Shown: positions 1-7,552 of the stretch, piece by piece
Layout of the letters: each line of letters opens with the position of its first letter
Position numbering within the stretch: position 1 is the stretch's first letter
Source: Firmicutes bacterium UBA5473
GTDB taxonomy: Bacteria; Bacillota; DTU084
Direction: 5' to 3'
DNA: 38,355 nucleotides
Assembly (NCBI GenBank): GCA_002427165.1
Contig: DIQB01000014.1
Location: forward strand, 6,377 to 44,731
Notes under the pieces: model-generated
Told to the model about the DNA's origin: nothing
Databases searched by the model: none
What the model saw: the letters and a program-made list of their open reading frames with translations, nothing else
Made by a program: the position numbers and the translations under genes

Positions 1-380
1 GTGCCCATCCTGTTCCCAATTCCGGTTATCTAAACCGGGCCCTCCTTGCTGCCTACGAGAGCCAACCGGATGATTTTGAAAAGTTATTGGCTGTGCAAGG
101 GGTAGGGCCTGCCACCATTAGAGCCTTAGCTTTAGTTGCCGAGGTGGTCTGGGGTACGCCAGCTAGCCGCAAAGATCCAGTCCGCTATAGTTTTGCCCAT
201 GGGGGTAAAGACGGTTTTCCCTATCCTGTCTCCCGAGAGCAATATGATGAAAGCATCAACACCTTTGAGCGAGCGATCAAAGGTGCAAAGCTGGGGCATT
301 CAGATAAAATGAGAGCCTTAAAAAGGCTCTCGCAACTTGAGCTGGGTCCCCAAATCTCTACCCATTCTTCCGAAGAGTAG
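1..380 (+). CDS. DUF763 family protein, C-terminal part (5' end outside window)
   Basis: The reading frame is already open at base 3 and stops at 380, so this is the last ~125 residues of a gene that starts before the window. It has a helix-hairpin-helix-like stretch (VQGVGPATIRALALVAEVVW) followed by the FAHGGKDGFPYPV motif that I associate with DUF763 proteins. The function of that family is not established. The HhH-like element suggests nucleic-acid contact, but that is inference. Only 17 bases separate it from the next gene, which has the ribosome binding site AGGGGGG, so the two are probably co-transcribed. The internal ATG at 87 is not the true start, because the frame continues upstream with matching sequence. 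Confidence 0.75.
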   Translation, partial: AHPVPNSGYLNRALLAAYESQPDDFEKLLAVQGVGPATIRALALVAEVVWGTPASRKDPVRYSFAHGGKDGFPYPVSREQYDESINTFERAIKGAKLGHSDKMRALKRLSQLELGPQISTHSSEE

Positions 381-397
381 AAGGGGGGTATATTATC

Positions 398-1381
398 ATG
401 ATGGTGGTCACAGGCGCTACAGGTCATATAGGGAATGTGCTAGTGCGGGAGCTTTTAAAAAAAGGACGCAAGGTTCGCTGCGTTGTCCTACCACATGAGA
501 GCACCAAACCTTTGGCAGGCCTTGATGTAGAGCTTATAAGGGCTGATGTGCAGGATTATCCCGCCCTTCTTGAGGCAGTAGGGGAAGCGGAAGCCCTCTT
601 TCATCTGGCAGGGATTGTTACTATTGTCTCAGGACAGCGGCAGAAGCTTCAGGCTGTGAACGTTATGGGCACTCGCAATGTTATCCGGGCCTCAAGAGAG
701 GGCAAGGTGGGCAGGCTAATTTACACCAGTTCTGTGCACGCTCTTGTAGAGCCGCCTTTTGGGAACACTATCGCTGAGAATGCACTTTTCGATCCCAGAC
801 TCGTCCATGGTGATTATGGGAAGTCAAAAGCCCAGGCTTCCCTGGAGGTTTTAGATGCGGCAAAAAAGGATTTAGATGCAGTTGTAGCAATCCCCTCTGG
901 CGTCATCGGGCCTTACGATTATAAGCCATCGGAGATGGGCCAGTTAATTATGGACTACCTCAATGGAAAAATGCGGGCTTTTCTCGATGGAGCCTATAAT
1001 TTTGTGGATGTGCGGGATGTGGCGCAAGGGCTCATCGCAGCATTCGAGAGGGGAGCGAGGGGAGAGAGCTATTTGCTATCGGGCTATGAGATTACAATTG
1101 AAGAACTTTTTCGTATTCTCTCTGCACTTTCTACTGTGAGGATGCCGAAATTAAAGCTTCCCACTTGGTTGTGCAAGGCGGCAAGCTATTTGGCTGTACC
1201 CTATTACAAATTTAGCCGCATCACACCTCGCTTCACACCCTATTCCATGTATGTGTTAGGCTCAAACTGCAATATGTCATTTGCCAAAGCAAAGCGAGAA
1301 CTAGGCTTTATGCCAAGACCCTTGGCCCAGACCCTCCAAGATACAGTAGCCTGGTTTCGCGAGGAGGAACTTGTTCCGTGA
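398..1381 (+). CDS. NAD(P)-dependent epimerase/dehydratase (extended SDR)
   Basis: This 327-residue protein has the extended short-chain dehydrogenase layout. A Rossmann glycine motif TGATGHIG lies at residues ~5-12, an FHLAG strand at ~70, a serine region TSSVHAL at ~110, and the catalytic Tyr/Lys pair YGKSK at ~145. The family oxidises, reduces or epimerises nucleotide sugars, or reduces dihydroflavonol-type ketones. The substrate cannot be told from sequence. The start at 398 (a second ATG follows at once) is preceded by AGGGGGG. The gene overlaps the next one by four bases (GTGA), so translation is probably coupled. Base composition is near 50% GC, as in the hydrogenase operon. Confidence 0.87.
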   Translation: MMVVTGATGHIGNVLVRELLKKGRKVRCVVLPHESTKPLAGLDVELIRADVQDYPALLEAVGEAEALFHLAGIVTIVSGQRQKLQAVNVMGTRNVIRASREGKVGRLIYTSSVHALVEPPFGNTIAENALFDPRLVHGDYGKSKAQASLEVLDAAKKDLDAVVAIPSGVIGPYDYKPSEMGQLIMDYLNGKMRAFLDGAYNFVDVRDVAQGLIAAFERGARGESYLLSGYEITIEELFRILSALSTVRMPKLKLPTWLCKAASYLAVPYYKFSRITPRFTPYSMYVLGSNCNMSFAKAKRELGFMPRPLAQTLQDTVAWFREEELVP

Positions 1382-2391
1382 CAGGCCGCCAGCTTGTGAA
1401 AAGGACCCTTGCATTTCAAAACCCTCAGCGGATTCCCAGGGATCTGTGGATCTCCCGTAGCATCCCACCGCAGGAGGCCAAAGAAGTTTTAGCTTTCTAT
1501 CCTTCAGACTTCACGAGGCCCCCCTTCGCCTATGGTAGGGGCCTGCGGGAAGAGGGAGTACGAGGGAGAGATTATAAATATACGGATCCTTGGGGCTGTA
1601 TTTGGCATACCGGAGATTTGGCAGAAAGTGGCTATGTGGTAGGCCATCCTTTGGCAGACTGGCAGAATCTCTCCCGCTTTCAGCCACCTTGGGAGATTTT
1701 AGCAAATGCAGATCTTGGCCAGGTGAATGCCAGCTGCAGGGCTACGGATAAATATGTGATTGCTCCCACATCCGTCTGCCCCTTTGAGCGCTTACAGCAC
1801 CTGCGAGGGACGGAACAGGTGCTATTGGATCTGGCTATGGGCGATGAGAGAATATGGAGGCTGTTAGAGATTATCCATGAGTTTAATTGCCAAGAACTTG
1901 AGATGTGGGCAGAAACTAGCGTGGATGGAGTTTTTTTGATGGATGACTGGGGCTGGCAAGGAGGGCTACTGGTTTCGCCTAAGCTTTGGAGAGAAAGGTT
2001 CAAACCATTGTATAGAGACTATTGCCAGCTGATCGGGGATGCAGGCAAGGCTGTCTTTTTCCATTCTGATGGAAAAATCCAGGAGATTTTTGAGGATTTT
2101 GTAGAGCTGGGGGTAGATGCCATCAATTCCCAGCTTTTTACCATGGATCTGGAGAAGCTTTCTGCATTCCGCGGACGCATCACCTTCTGGGGAGAGTTAG
2201 ATCGCCAATACCTCCTGCCTAGGGGAAACCTCCAGGAAATTCGTCAGGCAGTTGCCTCACTCTATGATCATCTGTGGGCTGATGGGGGTCTGGTTGCGCA
2301 ATGCCATTGGGAATCTGGAGTGGAACAGGAGAAGATCAGTGAGGTCTTTGCAGCTTACAGAGAGATAATGGTGAAAAAAGGCACAAAGTGA
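1378..2391 (+). CDS. Uroporphyrinogen decarboxylase-like (URO-D family) protein
   Basis: This 337-residue protein resembles the URO-D superfamily TIM barrel, which covers HemE and the corrinoid-linked methyltransferases MtaA/CmuA. Visible features are a DGVFLMDDWGWQGG segment (residues ~185-200), a candidate metal or substrate site VFFHSDG (~225-231), and the late signature FWGELDRQYLLPRG (~275-290). It lacks the usual N-terminal HemE arginine motif and no haem genes are nearby. I therefore read it as a URO-D-like protein of unknown substrate, possibly a methyltransferase or decarboxylase, rather than HemE. It starts with GTG at 1378, overlapping the upstream SDR stop by four bases, and is closed by the terminator at 2438-2472. 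Confidence 0.8.
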   Translation: MTGRQLVKRTLAFQNPQRIPRDLWISRSIPPQEAKEVLAFYPSDFTRPPFAYGRGLREEGVRGRDYKYTDPWGCIWHTGDLAESGYVVGHPLADWQNLSRFQPPWEILANADLGQVNASCRATDKYVIAPTSVCPFERLQHLRGTEQVLLDLAMGDERIWRLLEIIHEFNCQELEMWAETSVDGVFLMDDWGWQGGLLVSPKLWRERFKPLYRDYCQLIGDAGKAVFFHSDGKIQEIFEDFVELGVDAINSQLFTMDLEKLSAFRGRITFWGELDRQYLLPRGNLQEIRQAVASLYDHLWADGGLVAQCHWESGVEQEKISEVFAAYREIMVKKGTK

Positions 2392-2437
2392 TGAAAGAAC
2401 GCAGTTAAAAGCACTTGGCTAGCGTCTATCTTTGTAG

Positions 2438-2472
2438 GAGACAAAATCCAGATTGGCATTGTCTCTTTTTTT
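2438..2472 (+). terminator. Intrinsic terminator after the URO-D-like gene
   Basis: GAGACAA (2438-2444) pairs with TTGTCTC (2459-2465), forming a 7-bp stem followed by seven T residues. It ends the SDR/URO-D transcript just before the hydrogenase operon promoter, whose -35 element lies inside the loop and right arm. Confidence 0.7.
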
Positions 2473-2482
2473 ATGCTATAAT
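2453..2482 (+). promoter_or_regulatory. Sigma-A-type promoter of the hydrogenase operon
   Basis: The -35 element is TTGGCA (2453-2458). After an 18-base spacer comes a perfect TATAAT (2477-2482) preceded by TGC, an extended -10. Transcription should start near 2489, inside the Rex-like operator. Confidence 0.75.
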
Positions 2483-2483
2483 A

Positions 2484-2501
2484 TTGTTAAATAATTAACA
2501 G
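2484..2501 (+). promoter_or_regulatory. Rex-like operator (redox repressor site)
   Basis: The site TTGTTAAATAATTAACAG matches the known Rex consensus TTGTTAANNNNTTAACAA at 13 of the 14 specified positions. It lies directly downstream of the -10 element and across the predicted transcription start, where a bound repressor would block the promoter. Rex binds DNA when NADH/NAD+ is low and releases when NADH rises, which suits control of hydrogen-evolving genes. No rex gene is in the window. Confidence 0.72.
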
Positions 2502-2534
2502 ACTGTGTTATATTTATGGCAAGGAGAAGAAATA

Positions 2535-2777
2535 ATGGAAGTTATTGTTTGCATAGGCAGTGCCTGCCATCTGAAAGGGTCTCATCAGGTGATTGAACGA
2601 CTGCTAGTCTTGCTCCATGAAAATGGCCTTGAAAATAAGGTGAAGGTGAAGGCTGCCTTTTGCCAGGGCAAATGTCAAGAGGGCGTTGCCATGTCCATCG
2701 ATGGCCAGGAGATTTTAGGTGCTTCCCCTAAAACAGTTGATGCTATCTTTCAAAAATATATAGTAGGTGATGCGTGA
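2535..2777 (+). CDS. [2Fe-2S] thioredoxin-like ferredoxin, first copy
   Basis: This is a small 80-residue protein of the NuoE-C-terminal/thioredoxin-like [2Fe-2S] ferredoxin type. The four cluster ligands follow the expected pattern: CIGSAC (C-x4-C) near the N-terminus and CQGKC (C-x3-C) at ~44-48. Such proteins carry electrons to or from hydrogenase-type subunits. I chose ATG 2535 because AAGGAGAAG sits just upstream; the in-frame ATG at 2505 has no such site and would add ten atypical residues. The stop overlaps the next start as TGATG, so it is coupled to the sensory hydrogenase. A second, related ferredoxin precedes the other hydrogenase gene at 5612, so each hydrogenase has its own small partner. 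Confidence 0.85.
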   Translation: MEVIVCIGSACHLKGSHQVIERLLVLLHENGLENKVKVKAAFCQGKCQEGVAMSIDGQEILGASPKTVDAIFQKYIVGDA

Positions 2778-4444
2778 TGAATACCATCATCCACACAAGT
2801 CCTGCCCGTTGCCAGGACTGTTATCGCTGCGTTCGAGAGTGTCCCTTAAAGTCCATCGCCCTCTCTGGAGGCCAGGCTCGGGTGGTGGAGGAGAAGTGTG
2901 TTCTCTGCGGAAGTTGCGTTGTAGCCTGTCCCCAGGAGGCAAAACGAATTGCAGACGACTTGCCTCTCTTTTTAGAGCTCCTGGAAGCAGGAGAGCCCCT
3001 TGTGGTGAGCGTGGCGCCGTCTGTGGCTTGCGGTATTCTAGACAATTCTCCCTCCCAAGTTTTTGCGAAGCTACGGGAGCTGGGTGTGGTGGCAGTGCGC
3101 CAGGTTGCAGAGGGCGCCAACCAGGTTGCCCAGGCTTACCAAGAGCTTTATTTAACTCGCGAGGAGACAACTATCTCCTCGTGTTGTCCCTCTGTGGTGA
3201 ATCTTGTGGAGAAACACTTCCCAAGCCTGATTCCTTACTTGGCGCCGATTGAGTCTCCCATGATTACCCATGCTAGGATGCTAAAGGAGGAGTACCCAAA
3301 GAGTAATATTTTCTTCCTCGGGCCTTGCGCTGCTAAAATTCAGGAGGCAAGAGCTTTTGGGGAGCCGCAGGTGCTGCGGGGTGCCATTACTTTCACAAGC
3401 CTAGCCAAGTTTCTTGAAGGCAAGAGGCAGGCTCAAGAGGCGAAAGATGTGGGTCTTGCTTTAGGGGGACTGTTTCCTATGCAAGGTGGTGTGCTTCGCG
3501 CCTCAGACTTGGAGGAAAAAAATGATGCTGTGCAAATCAGTGGGCTGGAATCGCTCTTGGAGCTATTTCGCTTTTTAGAAGCGGGAGGTAAAGGCCCCAG
3601 GTTTATCGAGGCTATGGCCTGCAGCGGCGGCTGCCTAATGGGGCCTGCCATGGTCTGTCCCCAAGAGAATATTTGGGAGCGGCGAGAGCGGGTTCTCGCC
3701 TGGACGCAAAAGGAGGCAGCTGAGAATAAGACTGTTCCCCAAAGTCGCACCTATGAGGATCGAAAAGAACCAGAGGAGGAATTTACCGAAGAGGAGATCC
3801 GCTCTGTCCTTGAAAAAATCGGCAAGTTTAGACCTGAAGATGAAACCAACTGCGGCGGTTGCGGCTACTCTTCCTGTCGCGAGAAAGCTGTCGCTGTCCT
3901 CCGGGGGCAAGCCGAGACTGAGATGTGCGTTTCATATCTGAAGGAGAAATTCCGCTCCTTTGCCAATCTCGTGGTGCGGGCCACACCAGATGGTGTGATT
4001 GTGGTAGATCGGGATCTTATCATTCAAGAGTTCAATCCTGCAGCGGAGAGGTGGTTCAATCGCCATGGTAAAGAGGCGATTGGTTTACACCTAGCTAGTT
4101 TTATCGCTCCTGAAGCTTTTGCCCAGGTTGCCAAAACAGGAGAAAGGGTGCATCTTGATTCAGTGCATTATCCCCAATATGAACTTACAGTTGAAGAACT
4201 GATTATGCCCCTGCCAGAGTACGAGCTTGTGATTGGAATTTTCCGAGATTTATCAACGCAAATCCAAGCGCAAAGGGAACTGGACTTGCTTTCAGAAGAA
4301 ACCATAGATAAAGCCACCCGGGTCATTGATGAGCATCTGCATACTGCACAGGAAATAGCAGGTTTGTTGGCTGAAAATGCAGCCCAGACTAAAGCCACCC
4401 TCTGGGAGGTTATTTCCCTGATTAATAAAAGAAAGGCTGAATAG
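2777..4444 (+). CDS. Sensory-type [FeFe] hydrogenase with PAS domain (group C-like)
   Basis: A 555-residue multidomain protein. Two [4Fe-4S] motifs lie at the N-terminus (CQDCYRCVREC and CVLCGSCVVAC, residues 12-52). The H-cluster domain follows, with P1 SSCCPSV (cysteines 136-137), P2 GPCAAKIQE (Cys184) and P3 EAMACSGGC (from Cys282). Next are a further [4Fe-4S] motif CGGCGYSSC (from residue 359), a PAS domain (~400-495) and a helical tail. This order, ending in PAS, is that of hydrogenases proposed to sense H2 or redox state rather than act in bulk turnover. The next gene is a SpoIIE/PP2C phosphatase, a natural output partner. The start is ATG 2777, coupled as TGATG to the ferredoxin; GTG 2774 is possible. 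Ascribing a signalling role is inference from architecture. Confidence 0.88.
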   Translation: MNTIIHTSPARCQDCYRCVRECPLKSIALSGGQARVVEEKCVLCGSCVVACPQEAKRIADDLPLFLELLEAGEPLVVSVAPSVACGILDNSPSQVFAKLRELGVVAVRQVAEGANQVAQAYQELYLTREETTISSCCPSVVNLVEKHFPSLIPYLAPIESPMITHARMLKEEYPKSNIFFLGPCAAKIQEARAFGEPQVLRGAITFTSLAKFLEGKRQAQEAKDVGLALGGLFPMQGGVLRASDLEEKNDAVQISGLESLLELFRFLEAGGKGPRFIEAMACSGGCLMGPAMVCPQENIWERRERVLAWTQKEAAENKTVPQSRTYEDRKEPEEEFTEEEIRSVLEKIGKFRPEDETNCGGCGYSSCREKAVAVLRGQAETEMCVSYLKEKFRSFANLVVRATPDGVIVVDRDLIIQEFNPAAERWFNRHGKEAIGLHLASFIAPEAFAQVAKTGERVHLDSVHYPQYELTVEELIMPLPEYELVIGIFRDLSTQIQAQRELDLLSEETIDKATRVIDEHLHTAQEIAGLLAENAAQTKATLWEVISLINKRKAE

Positions 4445-4446
4445 CC

Positions 4447-5598
4447 ATGCAGCTCGCCTTTGATTTAGCACAAAAATTCCTTGCCAAAGAAGGGGAGGAG
4501 CTCTGTGGAGATACAGTACAGGTCCTGCGCAGACCCGATGAGATCATGGTAGCCCTCTCAGACGGACTAGGCAGTGGTGTCAAAGCCGGCATCCTCTCCA
4601 CCATGACTGTGAAGCTGGCCTCCACACTTCTGTCTCGGGGTCTCCCTTTGGATGATGTGATGGCTACCATCAATCAGACCTTGCCTGTATGCAAGGAGAG
4701 AGGATTGGCCTATGCCACCTTGGCAGTGCTCGCTGCCGAGGCAGATGGCGCAACGAGACTACTTGTCAATGATAGTCCCCAGGCTCTGCTTCTGCGAGAT
4801 AATGAGCTACTAGAGCCACCTTTTTCCCAAACTGAAGTGGGGGAGAAGCAAATTCAGCAAAGCCAGTTTCAGCTCCAAGAGGGAGATCTCCTCTTTCTTT
4901 TCTCCGACGGTGTCACCCACGCAGGTGTTGGGGGAGTCTTGGAGCTGGGTTGGGGAATGGGTGGCCTTCGCTATTATTTGGAAAAGAAAGCCCCATCTCG
5001 CCTTGAGCCAGAACAGTGGGCCCATGAAATTTTAGATATTGTCAACATCCTCTATCAGGGTAGGCCAGGAGATGATGCCACAGTTGTGGTACTCAGGGCC
5101 CGGTCTCCTCGGAGCATGATGTTGCTTTCAGGTCCACCTGAAGATAAAGAATTAGATGAAGAGCTTTGCAACAGGCTCCGAGCCTTCCCTGGTCAAAGAG
5201 TGATTGCAGGTGGGGCCACAGGCAATATGGTGGCTCGGCAGTGGAATGAGCGGCTTCAGACCCAGATGAACTATGAGGATCCCACAGTGCCGCCTAAAGC
5301 GACATTGACTGGAGCCCATTTGGTGACCGAAGGCATTCTCACCTTAAATAAAGTCATAGATAGGCTACGGTTGGTGCTAAGCGGCGAAAATATTCCCCCC
5401 CAAGAGGATGGGGCCTCTTGCCTTGCCCGAGAGCTTTTGCGCACAGAAAATATTCACTTTATAATTGGCACAGCCCTCAATCCGGCCTTCAGATCCCTGC
5501 AAAGTGCCGTTGCCTATCCAACGCGGCAGCAGGCAATAGCTGAACTTTCTCGGCTGTTGGCAAGACTGGGTAAACAAACTACAGTGGAATGGTACTGA
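4447..5598 (+). CDS. SpoIIE-family PP2C-type serine phosphatase
   Basis: A 383-residue protein with a SpoIIE/PP2C phosphatase domain over roughly residues 1-215. Metal-binding signatures are visible: LSDGLGSGVKAG (~38-49), FLFSDGVTHAG (~155-165) and GDDATVVVLR (~207-216). The family dephosphorylates serine or threonine on partner proteins using Mn2+/Mg2+. The C-terminal ~165 residues match no domain I recognise; a GGATGNMVARQW segment is present. Only two bases separate it from the sensory hydrogenase, so it is probably that protein's output module, with target unknown. No anti-sigma factor or kinase gene is in the window. Confidence 0.85.
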   Translation: MQLAFDLAQKFLAKEGEELCGDTVQVLRRPDEIMVALSDGLGSGVKAGILSTMTVKLASTLLSRGLPLDDVMATINQTLPVCKERGLAYATLAVLAAEADGATRLLVNDSPQALLLRDNELLEPPFSQTEVGEKQIQQSQFQLQEGDLLFLFSDGVTHAGVGGVLELGWGMGGLRYYLEKKAPSRLEPEQWAHEILDIVNILYQGRPGDDATVVVLRARSPRSMMLLSGPPEDKELDEELCNRLRAFPGQRVIAGGATGNMVARQWNERLQTQMNYEDPTVPPKATLTGAHLVTEGILTLNKVIDRLRLVLSGENIPPQEDGASCLARELLRTENIHFIIGTALNPAFRSLQSAVAYPTRQQAIAELSRLLARLGKQTTVEWY

Positions 5599-5611
5599 GG
5601 AGGCGTAAGAT

Positions 5612-5851
5612 GTGATCACAGTTGAAATCTGTATTGGCACTGCTTGTCATCTGATGGGAAGCGAAGAGATTTTTACGGCTCTAGAAGAATTGCCACCTAA
5701 ACTAAAATCTAAAATTGTAATCCGAGGCACTAGTTGCCTTGGTGGCTGCGATCGCGGCCCTGTAGTGCGAATTAATAATCAGACCTACTATCGGGTTACT
5801 CCCTCTGAACTGAAAACGGTTTTGAAGAAGTTAGGAGGAGAGGATTCATGA
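5612..5851 (+). CDS. [2Fe-2S] thioredoxin-like ferredoxin, second copy
   Basis: This 79-residue protein is a paralogue of the ferredoxin at 2535. The four ligands are in CIGTAC (C-x4-C) and CLGGC (C-x3-C). It starts with GTG at 5612 after GAGGAGG. The ATG two bases earlier is out of frame and runs straight into a stop. Its stop overlaps the next start by four bases (ATGA), tying it tightly to the monomeric hydrogenase. Electron transfer to that enzyme, or assembly of a complex with it, is the likely role. Confidence 0.85.
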   Translation: MITVEICIGTACHLMGSEEIFTALEELPPKLKSKIVIRGTSCLGGCDRGPVVRINNQTYYRVTPSELKTVLKKLGGEDS

Positions 5852-7251
5852 GAAGAATTACTTCAGAGATAGACAAAATTCGCCGCCAGGTGCTAACTGA
5901 AGTAGCGCGGCTTGCATTTGAAGGAAAACTATTACGGGAGATCGAAGATCTACCCTATGGATTATTTGACAATGGAATCAAAAATTATCGTTGCTGCCAA
6001 TTCAAAGAAAGAGCGGTCCTCAGGGAGAGAATTCGCCTCAGTCTCGGTGAAGACCCTGCAGGTGACAGAGAGCCTTTGGTAAAGGCTGCAACCCGGGCGC
6101 TAAAACGCGAAAAAGTTGAAGGACCTATGCTCCAGGTGATAGATATTGCCTGTGATCAGTGTCCAATCGATAGTATCTTGGTTACAGATGCCTGCCGCCA
6201 CTGCGTGGCCCACAATTGCGAAAACGCCTGTCCCCGGGATGCCATTTGTGTAATCAATGGCAAGGCTGTAATTGAGAAGGATAAATGTATAGAGTGCGGA
6301 CTTTGCGTGGAGGCCTGTGAGTTTGGAGCGATTCTAAAAATCCAGCGGCCTTGCGAGCGTGCCTGCCAGGTAAATGCCATCAGTTCCGGAGAAGACAGAC
6401 ACGCCACTATCGATCCCGCTGCGTGTGTGAACTGTGGCCAGTGCACAATAAGTTGTCCTTTTGGGGCAATCAGCTATAAATCTGAGATCTTGCCTCTGAT
6501 CCTGAATCTTCTAGATGGGAAAAAAGTAGTCGCCCTTGTGGCTCCATCTGCCCCAGGTCAGTTTGGTCGTAATATTTCCATGGGCCAGCTGTTTGCAGGC
6601 CTGAAAAAGCTAGGTTTTACAAAGTCTTTGGAACTTGGGTATGCCGCAGACGAGGTGGCCCAGAGGGAGGCAGCAGAACTGGGGGATAGTTGGCTGACCA
6701 ATTCATGTTGCCCCGCATATAAGGACTTGGTGCAGAGGCGCTATCCTACGCTCCGAGATCATATTTCGGACTTGCCCAGTCCCATGGCTCTGGCAGCCCA
6801 AACAATTCGAGAATCCGCTCCTGATGCTTATATTGTTTTTATAGGGCCTTGTCTTGCCAAGAAAACTGAAGCTCCCCAGCTTCTCGATGCAGTGCTCACC
6901 TTCGAGGAATTGGCATGTCTTTTTGTAGCAAGGGATATTAACCTCTCAAAACTCGCTCCTCAAAAGCTGGAAGCGCGGCCTTCAGTCTTCGGTCGGGGTT
7001 TTGCTGCCAGCGGTGGTGTGGCTCGTGCTGTGGAAAATCACAAAAAGGTGAAAGTCGAGAGGGGAGATGGCCTGGCTGAGTGCCAGAGGATCCTGACGTT
7101 GGCCCAGAAGTTGGGTTTAGATGCTGACTTTCTAGAGGGGATGGCATGTCCAGGCGGATGCCTTGGGGGACCGGGGACGCTTGTGGATAGTACGGTGAGC
7201 AAAAGAGCCTTAGCGCTAGATTTAAAACAACCGGATAAGAAAAACGGGTAG
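5848..7251 (+). CDS. Monomeric [FeFe] hydrogenase (group B-like)
   Basis: A 467-residue iron-only hydrogenase that would interconvert protons and H2 using ferredoxin-type electrons. The N-terminal half is rich in cysteine: YRCCQF, CRHCVAHNCENAC, CIECGLCVEAC and CVNCGQCTISC, consistent with several [4Fe-4S] clusters. The H-cluster motifs are P1 NSCCPAY (Cys287-288), P2 GPCLAKKTE (Cys335) and P3 EGMACPGGC (from Cys434). GPC in place of MPC in P2, and the CRHC segment, fit the monomeric group B-like enzymes rather than the classical group A. The start at 5848 overlaps the ferredoxin stop and is preceded by TTAGGAGGAG. The maturation genes hydE, hydF and hydG are not in the window. The stop lies inside the left arm of the operon terminator. 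Confidence 0.88.
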   Translation: MRRITSEIDKIRRQVLTEVARLAFEGKLLREIEDLPYGLFDNGIKNYRCCQFKERAVLRERIRLSLGEDPAGDREPLVKAATRALKREKVEGPMLQVIDIACDQCPIDSILVTDACRHCVAHNCENACPRDAICVINGKAVIEKDKCIECGLCVEACEFGAILKIQRPCERACQVNAISSGEDRHATIDPAACVNCGQCTISCPFGAISYKSEILPLILNLLDGKKVVALVAPSAPGQFGRNISMGQLFAGLKKLGFTKSLELGYAADEVAQREAAELGDSWLTNSCCPAYKDLVQRRYPTLRDHISDLPSPMALAAQTIRESAPDAYIVFIGPCLAKKTEAPQLLDAVLTFEELACLFVARDINLSKLAPQKLEARPSVFGRGFAASGGVARAVENHKKVKVERGDGLAECQRILTLAQKLGLDADFLEGMACPGGCLGGPGTLVDSTVSKRALALDLKQPDKKNG

Positions 7252-7272
7252 CTACCGAGCTACCCGTTTTTT
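7241..7272 (+). terminator. Strong intrinsic terminator of the hydrogenase operon
   Basis: A perfect 12-bp stem (AAAACGGGTAGC at 7241-7252 with GCTACCCGTTTT at 7259-7270), a 6-base loop and a terminal T run. It overlaps the hydrogenase stop codon. It marks the end of the GC-richer block. Confidence 0.9.
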
Positions 7273-7552
7273 AATGCAAAGAGCACAACAAAACTAATGC
7301 AAATTCATGCAATACAAGATCTTATTTTGCATTTAAATAACACGTTAACAAGGATGCTTTTTGCAATTTCGAAATATCATTCTGCATTTATCCAGCTAAA
7401 TAACTTGGTGAACAATCTATATCGTAACAATACAATGACATCATTTAAATAATTTAACGTGTTAGGAAGGAATTCTAGTTTTCGGGGAGAATAGTAATAA
7501 TAAGAGAATGCAAACGACTGCATGATTTCTAGTTATAATAGAGGTGGCAAAA
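7273..7552 (+). promoter_or_regulatory. AT-rich upstream region of the first lacI-type gene with candidate operators
   Basis: This 280-base stretch is non-coding. It holds an exact 11-bp inverted pair, TAACACGTTAA (7338-7348) and TTAACGTGTTA (7454-7464), and between them a 10-bp palindrome ATTTCGAAAT (7366-7375) with the central CG typical of LacI-family operators. A gene-proximal RBS GAGGTGG is at 7541-7547. I see no convincing -35/-10 pair. Confidence 0.4.

Noticed and set aside
2767..3252. 161-codon forward frame
   Set aside because: It lies inside the sensory hydrogenase in another frame. The hydrogenase frame carries all the cluster motifs, and this frame has no recognisable domain.
7334..7351. 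Second Rex site
   Set aside because: Only the right half (TTAACAA) fits; the left half matches 4 of 7 positions.
7534..7539. TATAAT just before the first lacI-type gene
   Set aside because: Transcription from it would begin at or after the RBS, and no -35 is seen at the right distance, so it is probably chance.
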